Source of the DNA: Nostocales cyanobacterium LEGE 11386
Lineage (GTDB): Bacteria > Cyanobacteriota > Cyanobacteriia > Cyanobacteriales > Nostocaceae
Direction of reading: 5' to 3'
Assembly (NCBI GenBank): GCA_015207155.1
Contig: JADEXK010000060.1
Location: 1-35,772 of the forward strand
DNA length: 35,772 bases
Part shown: positions 32,303-35,772 of the stretch, one piece after another
Position numbering within the stretch: the stretch's first letter is position 1
Layout of the letters: the number at the start of each line of letters is the position of its first letter
The notes under the pieces: generated by a model
The model's input: the letters and a program-made list of their open reading frames with translations, nothing else
Told to the model about the DNA's origin: nothing
Databases searched by the model: none
Position numbers and translations under genes: made by a program

Positions 32303-34198
32303 TTACAACTTAGTGCCACACTCAGAGCAAAAGTTGTGGGTGGGAGGATTTGTCGCACCGCAATGGCTACAAGCAACTGGTTCTACTGCGGCTTTTGGCG
32401 GTTGCTTCGGCAAACCAATCATCTGAGCATTGCTTTTGCCTGGGGCTACCATTGGGTAGCAGTTTTCGTCTCTGGTGACTCGGACATCAACGACGACTGG
32501 GCCATTATGTGCCAGCATTTCGGCGATCGCATCTTTTAATTGATCACGACTATCGATTACCATGCCCTTAATACCATAGGCTTTTGCTAACAATTCTATG
32601 TCTGGCATCCCTACTTCCATATTCGAGCAGGAGTAACGCTCTCCATAGAAAGCTTGTTGCCACTGGCGCACCATCCCCTGCCAGCCGTTGTTCATAATCA
32701 ATGTCTTGACATTAATGCCATATTGTGCAAGTGTACCCAATTCTTGCAAGCACATCTGGAAACTGGCATCACCACTGATACAGATGACCTCTTCATCCGG
32801 GAAGGCCACCTTAGCACCCATCGCCGCAGGGACACCAAAACCCATTGTTCCTAAACCAGCACTAGAAATCCAGCGTCTGGGGCCATTCTTCAAGAATTGT
32901 GCTGCCCACATTTGATGTTGACCCACGTCTGTAGTGTAAAAAGCGTGGGGTGCTTGGCTAGCAATTTCCACAATCACCTCTTGGGGTGAGATGCTGTCAG
33001 GATGCTGCGGCACTTCTAGGGGATAATCTTGTCGCCAACGGTTAATTAAATTTAACCATTCTTGGTTTTGGTTAGGTATGCTCTTAACGCCGGTTTCCCG
33101 ACAGCGACGCAACAAGTCAATTAATACGTGTCGTACATCGCCAACTATAGGGACTTCGGGAACTCTATTTTTGCCAACTTCTGCCGGATCGATATCGATG
33201 TGAATTACTTTGGCGTGGGAAGCAAATTCATCTAATTTCCCAGTTACGCGGTCATCAAATCTAGCACCAACGCAGATTAGCAAGTCACAATCAGTCACAG
33301 CAAAGTTAGCGTAAGCAGTACCGTGCATTCCCAGCATTCCCAATGCTAGGGGATGATGTTCGTCAAAAGCACCGATACCCATCAACGTTGTAGTGACAGG
33401 GATATTGAATAACTCTGCCAGTTCTTGAATTTCCGCATGTGCCCCTGCGGCGATCGCACCACCACCCACATACAATAATGGACGGCGACTGTGACGAATT
33501 AACTGGATTGCGGCATTAATTTGTCGTGGATTTCCCTTAACTGTGGGACGATAACCACGCAATTTGACTGTTCCCGGTTCTACAGGTACATAATCACATT
33601 CTTCTAAAGCCACATCTTTGGGCACATCTATCAAAACTGGCCCTGGTCTTCCAGTGCTAGCGATGTGAAAGGCTTCAGCGACAATCCGCGCCATGTCTTT
33701 GGGGTCTCGCACCACATAGGAGTGCTTGACTATGGGTAGGGTAATCCCGTAAATATCGGTTTCTTGAAAGGCATCCGTCCCAATAGACGCCCGTGGTACC
33801 TGTCCTGTGACCACAATCATAGGAATCGAGTCCATGTATGCTGTGGCAATGCCTGTGACTAAATTAGTTGCCCCAGGCCCTGAAGTACCAAAACATACTC
33901 CTACTTTACCAGTAGCGCGGGCGTAGCCATCGGCGGCGTGGGCTGCACCTTGTTCGTGCCGTACTAGGATGTGCTTAATTGCACCAGTTGCTTCCACTTT
34001 GTACAGGTCATCATAAATCGGTAGGATTGCCCCACCGGGATAACCAAAAATGTACTCAACTTCATGGCGTAGGAGGCTGTCAAGCAAGGCAAAACCACCA
34101 GTTGCCCGCTTGGGCGTGACAACTGGTGCTTTAGTAACAGCAGGATTCTGATTCTCAGTTTGTGGGAGACTAGTAAAGGAAGGCAAGCGCACGGTCAC
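32303..34198 (-). CDS. ilvB: Acetolactate synthase large subunit with C-terminal zinc ribbon
   Basis: A 631-residue thiamine-diphosphate enzyme that condenses pyruvate with pyruvate or 2-oxobutyrate, the first committed step of branched-chain amino acid synthesis. Domains in order: N-terminal TPP-PYR domain with HEQGAAHAADGYARATGK (catalytic Glu), central FAD-binding domain, and TPP-PP domain with GDASFQMCLQELGT. The last 22 residues add a zinc ribbon: C-S-H-C and C-S-E-C near the end, which the usual enzyme lacks. The start is GTG 34198, seven bases after GAGG; a TTG at 34204 would be too close to that site. It ends 55 bases before a strong terminator. The small subunit ilvN is not here. Confidence 0.95.
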   Translation of the reverse strand: MTVRLPSFTSLPQTENQNPAVTKAPVVTPKRATGGFALLDSLLRHEVEYIFGYPGGAILPIYDDLYKVEATGAIKHILVRHEQGAAHAADGYARATGKVGVCFGTSGPGATNLVTGIATAYMDSIPMIVVTGQVPRASIGTDAFQETDIYGITLPIVKHSYVVRDPKDMARIVAEAFHIASTGRPGPVLIDVPKDVALEECDYVPVEPGTVKLRGYRPTVKGNPRQINAAIQLIRHSRRPLLYVGGGAIAAGAHAEIQELAELFNIPVTTTLMGIGAFDEHHPLALGMLGMHGTAYANFAVTDCDLLICVGARFDDRVTGKLDEFASHAKVIHIDIDPAEVGKNRVPEVPIVGDVRHVLIDLLRRCRETGVKSIPNQNQEWLNLINRWRQDYPLEVPQHPDSISPQEVIVEIASQAPHAFYTTDVGQHQMWAAQFLKNGPRRWISSAGLGTMGFGVPAAMGAKVAFPDEEVICISGDASFQMCLQELGTLAQYGINVKTLIMNNGWQGMVRQWQQAFYGERYSCSNMEVGMPDIELLAKAYGIKGMVIDSRDQLKDAIAEMLAHNGPVVVDVRVTRDENCYPMVAPGKSNAQMIGLPKQPPKAAVEPVACSHCGATNPPTHNFCSECGTKL

Positions 34199-34443
34199 GG
34201 TCAAACCTCAGGCGATAGCTAAGTTAACACGTAAATTCTGTAGTTAATATTTCATTTTAATGGAAAAGTTAAATCAAATCCTGAGAGAAAAATATAAAGA
34301 TGGACATAAACTTAAGAATTGCTCTAATTTAGCGAATAGCTCAAGCGTAGCGTGCCGGAGGTTTTAAGTAACTACGCATAAATATTTAGCCATTTTTCCA
34401 CACTGTAACCTGTCACCTATCCCCTATTCCCTTAGATTAGGTG

Positions 34444-35709
34444 CTAAATCACATCCTGTAGCACTCTGCGGGTGTTTTTCCACGCCCAAATTCCCACACC
34501 TGCCACGACAATACTCATTCCCACCAAAACTATTCGCAAGCCAAGAAAATCAGTTAATGGGCCAGTAATTGCCAATGGTGCTGATAGGGCAATATTGACG
34601 GCATGATTTTGAAAGCCAAATACTTTACCGTGCATATTGGGTGGTGTTTGCTGTTGAATTAAAGTTTGCATTGGTACGCCAATTAAAGCAGCACCTATAC
34701 CCAAAAATGCACTTAGTCCTAGAGCTAGAACTAGATTATGGGTGAAAGTGAACACCCCTAAAACTAGAGCCATAATCAAAAATCCAATCAAAGGTAAGGG
34801 CTTGTGATGGAATTTATCACCCCAATGACCCAAAATGGCTGCACCTAAAACCATACCCACCCCAGCAGCTGCCAAGAAAAAGCCAAATTGTTTTTCTTTC
34901 AAACCAAAATCGGCTGCTAATCTAATTGTTAGCACCATTAATGCCGCAAACACACAATATAAAGTAGTTAATTGCAGCATGGCATTTAAGACCAAACGAT
35001 TTTTGGTTAGATAGCGCAAACCCTCTTTAAAGTCAGCCCAAGGATGAATTCCGGTACGGCGATCGCTAGGAGATTTTTTTTCCCATCCAAAGTTAATAGG
35101 TACTATCACCAATCCCGAAAATAGATATAAGGTAGCAACTACCATCTCTTGACCATAGTCAACCCCTAACCAGGTTTTCGCCAAACTCAATATTGGTTCT
35201 CCAATGGCAAAACCTACAATTAAAGCTCCCATCATGGTGCTGCTGTACAGCGCATTGGCTGCCATAAAATTCTCTTTTTTTACCAAAACGGGGATAGCGG
35301 CTTGCTCAGCTGGAGCAAAAAACTGTGCCAAGGTGGAAATACCAAAAGTCATTACCAATAAAATAAAAAACTCCCGTGGCGAAAACGCTATGAGCAGCAT
35401 CAATAATGTCTGCAATAAATTAGAGCCAACTAAGACGAACTTTTTAGAAAAGCGGTCTACAAAGATACCACCCGCAGAACCGAACAAAATCGCCGGTAAC
35501 GTAAAGGCCAGCATCAAAGTGGAGTACATGGAGTTTTGAGCTAAACCAGGAGGTGGTTGGTAGTTTTCCAGCAGGGCAACCATTAAGACGAAGAAGACTT
35601 TATCTCCCAACTGGGACAATAGCTGCCCAATCCACAGGAGCATAAAACCACGATTTTTGAGCAGTGCGCTAAACCCGTTATTGACAGCAGCTGGTTCAGT
35701 TGGAAACAT
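34444..35709 (-). CDS. MFS-family membrane transporter
   Basis: A 421-residue polytopic protein with about 12 membrane helices. The MFS_3-type pattern is visible: LLWIGQLLSQLGDKVFFVLM in helix 1, GGIFVDRFSKKFVLVGSNLL in the loop 2-3 signature, and a second half with GHWGDKFHHKPL. Relatives include the enterobactin exporter EntS and related efflux carriers. Substrate unknown. The frame extends 17 codons upstream into GGGTAAT/GGGGCAT repeats; the ATG at 35709 is the more likely start. It may be cotranscribed with nothing nearby, since ilvB lies 240 bases downstream on the same strand. Confidence 0.85.
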   Translation of the reverse strand: MFPTEPAAVNNGFSALLKNRGFMLLWIGQLLSQLGDKVFFVLMVALLENYQPPPGLAQNSMYSTLMLAFTLPAILFGSAGGIFVDRFSKKFVLVGSNLLQTLLMLLIAFSPREFFILLVMTFGISTLAQFFAPAEQAAIPVLVKKENFMAANALYSSTMMGALIVGFAIGEPILSLAKTWLGVDYGQEMVVATLYLFSGLVIVPINFGWEKKSPSDRRTGIHPWADFKEGLRYLTKNRLVLNAMLQLTTLYCVFAALMVLTIRLAADFGLKEKQFGFFLAAAGVGMVLGAAILGHWGDKFHHKPLPLIGFLIMALVLGVFTFTHNLVLALGLSAFLGIGAALIGVPMQTLIQQQTPPNMHGKVFGFQNHAVNIALSAPLAITGPLTDFLGLRIVLVGMSIVVAGVGIWAWKNTRRVLQDVI

Positions 35710-35718
35710 TAGATACTT

Positions 35719-35769
35719 GGGGAATGAGGAATGGGTAATGGGTAATGGGGCATGGGGCATGGGGAATAG
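35719..35769. repeat. Short tandem repeat of GGGTAAT/GGGGCAT heptamers
   Basis: Seven-base units GGGTAAT and GGGGCAT are repeated several times with small changes up to the right edge, upstream of the MFS gene. These are short tandem repeats typical of Nostocales. They make the MFS frame look longer than it is. Confidence 0.7.
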
Positions 35770-35772
35770 GGA

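Noticed and set aside
1..35772. CRISPR arrays, tRNA, rRNA, riboswitches
   Set aside because: I saw no regularly spaced direct repeats, cloverleaf-type sequences or known riboswitch cores in any part of the window.

Overview
The window is chromosomal DNA from a filamentous, heterocyst-type cyanobacterium (Nostoc/Anabaena/Calothrix group). Evidence: a beta-carboxysome operon of type ccmK2-K1-L-M-N-O, the cyanobacterial NDH-1 CO2-uptake subunits NdhF4/NdhD4/CupB, many GCGATCGC (HIP1) octamers, heptameric short tandem repeats in gene spacers, PEP-CTERM proteins, and dispersed MITE-like repeats.

Layout. (1) 1-4.1 kb: the cut-off N-terminus of a probable IS66-type transposase, a PEP-CTERM surface protein, the glutathione pair grxC-gshB, a dead IS5-family transposase and a small Cys-containing unknown. 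(2) 4.3-5.9 kb: a homologue of human MMADHC (cobalamin trafficking) directly followed by a DUF3445/heme-dependent N-demethylase-like protein. (3) 5.9-17.1 kb: an inorganic-carbon supercluster. On the minus strand are the ccm operon (ccmK2, K1, L, M, N, O) and a CmpR-type LysR regulator; diverging on the plus strand are ndhF4, ndhD4 and cupB. Together these supply the carboxysome shell, the Rubisco-condensing scaffold with carbonic anhydrase, a thylakoid CO2-hydrating NDH-1 complex, and a likely regulator. (4) 17.1-20.0 kb: a complete MITE with target duplication, a Uma2 remnant, an SGNH hydrolase, an NrdG-like radical-SAM protein, and a zinc-ribbon gene broken by a second MITE. (5) 20.0-25.5 kb: a heterodimeric ABC exporter with one degenerate ATP site, a DUF1772 membrane protein diverging from a MarR regulator over paired operators, and an HxlR regulator. 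(6) 25.6-30.4 kb: AT-rich accessory DNA in which I see no HIP1 site, with a PEP-CTERM protein, a group II PLP decarboxylase, an unusual 183-residue WH/HH-motif protein and a 26-codon Cys-rich mini-gene, then a graveyard of IS and MITE fragments. (7) 30.4-35.8 kb: PBP4-type DD-peptidase, repeat-rich spacer, acetolactate synthase with a C-terminal zinc ribbon, and an MFS exporter.

The best candidate for an undescribed system is the minus-strand cassette at 26.7-29.1 kb: a palindromic operator, a tiny gene ending in CICCHVPV, two intercistronic hairpins, the WH-motif protein and the PLP decarboxylase. The arrangement (highly expressed small peptide, hairpins, then enzymes) resembles a ribosomally made, modified or metal-binding peptide locus, but that function is inference. 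All calls come from reading the sequence; no database search was run.
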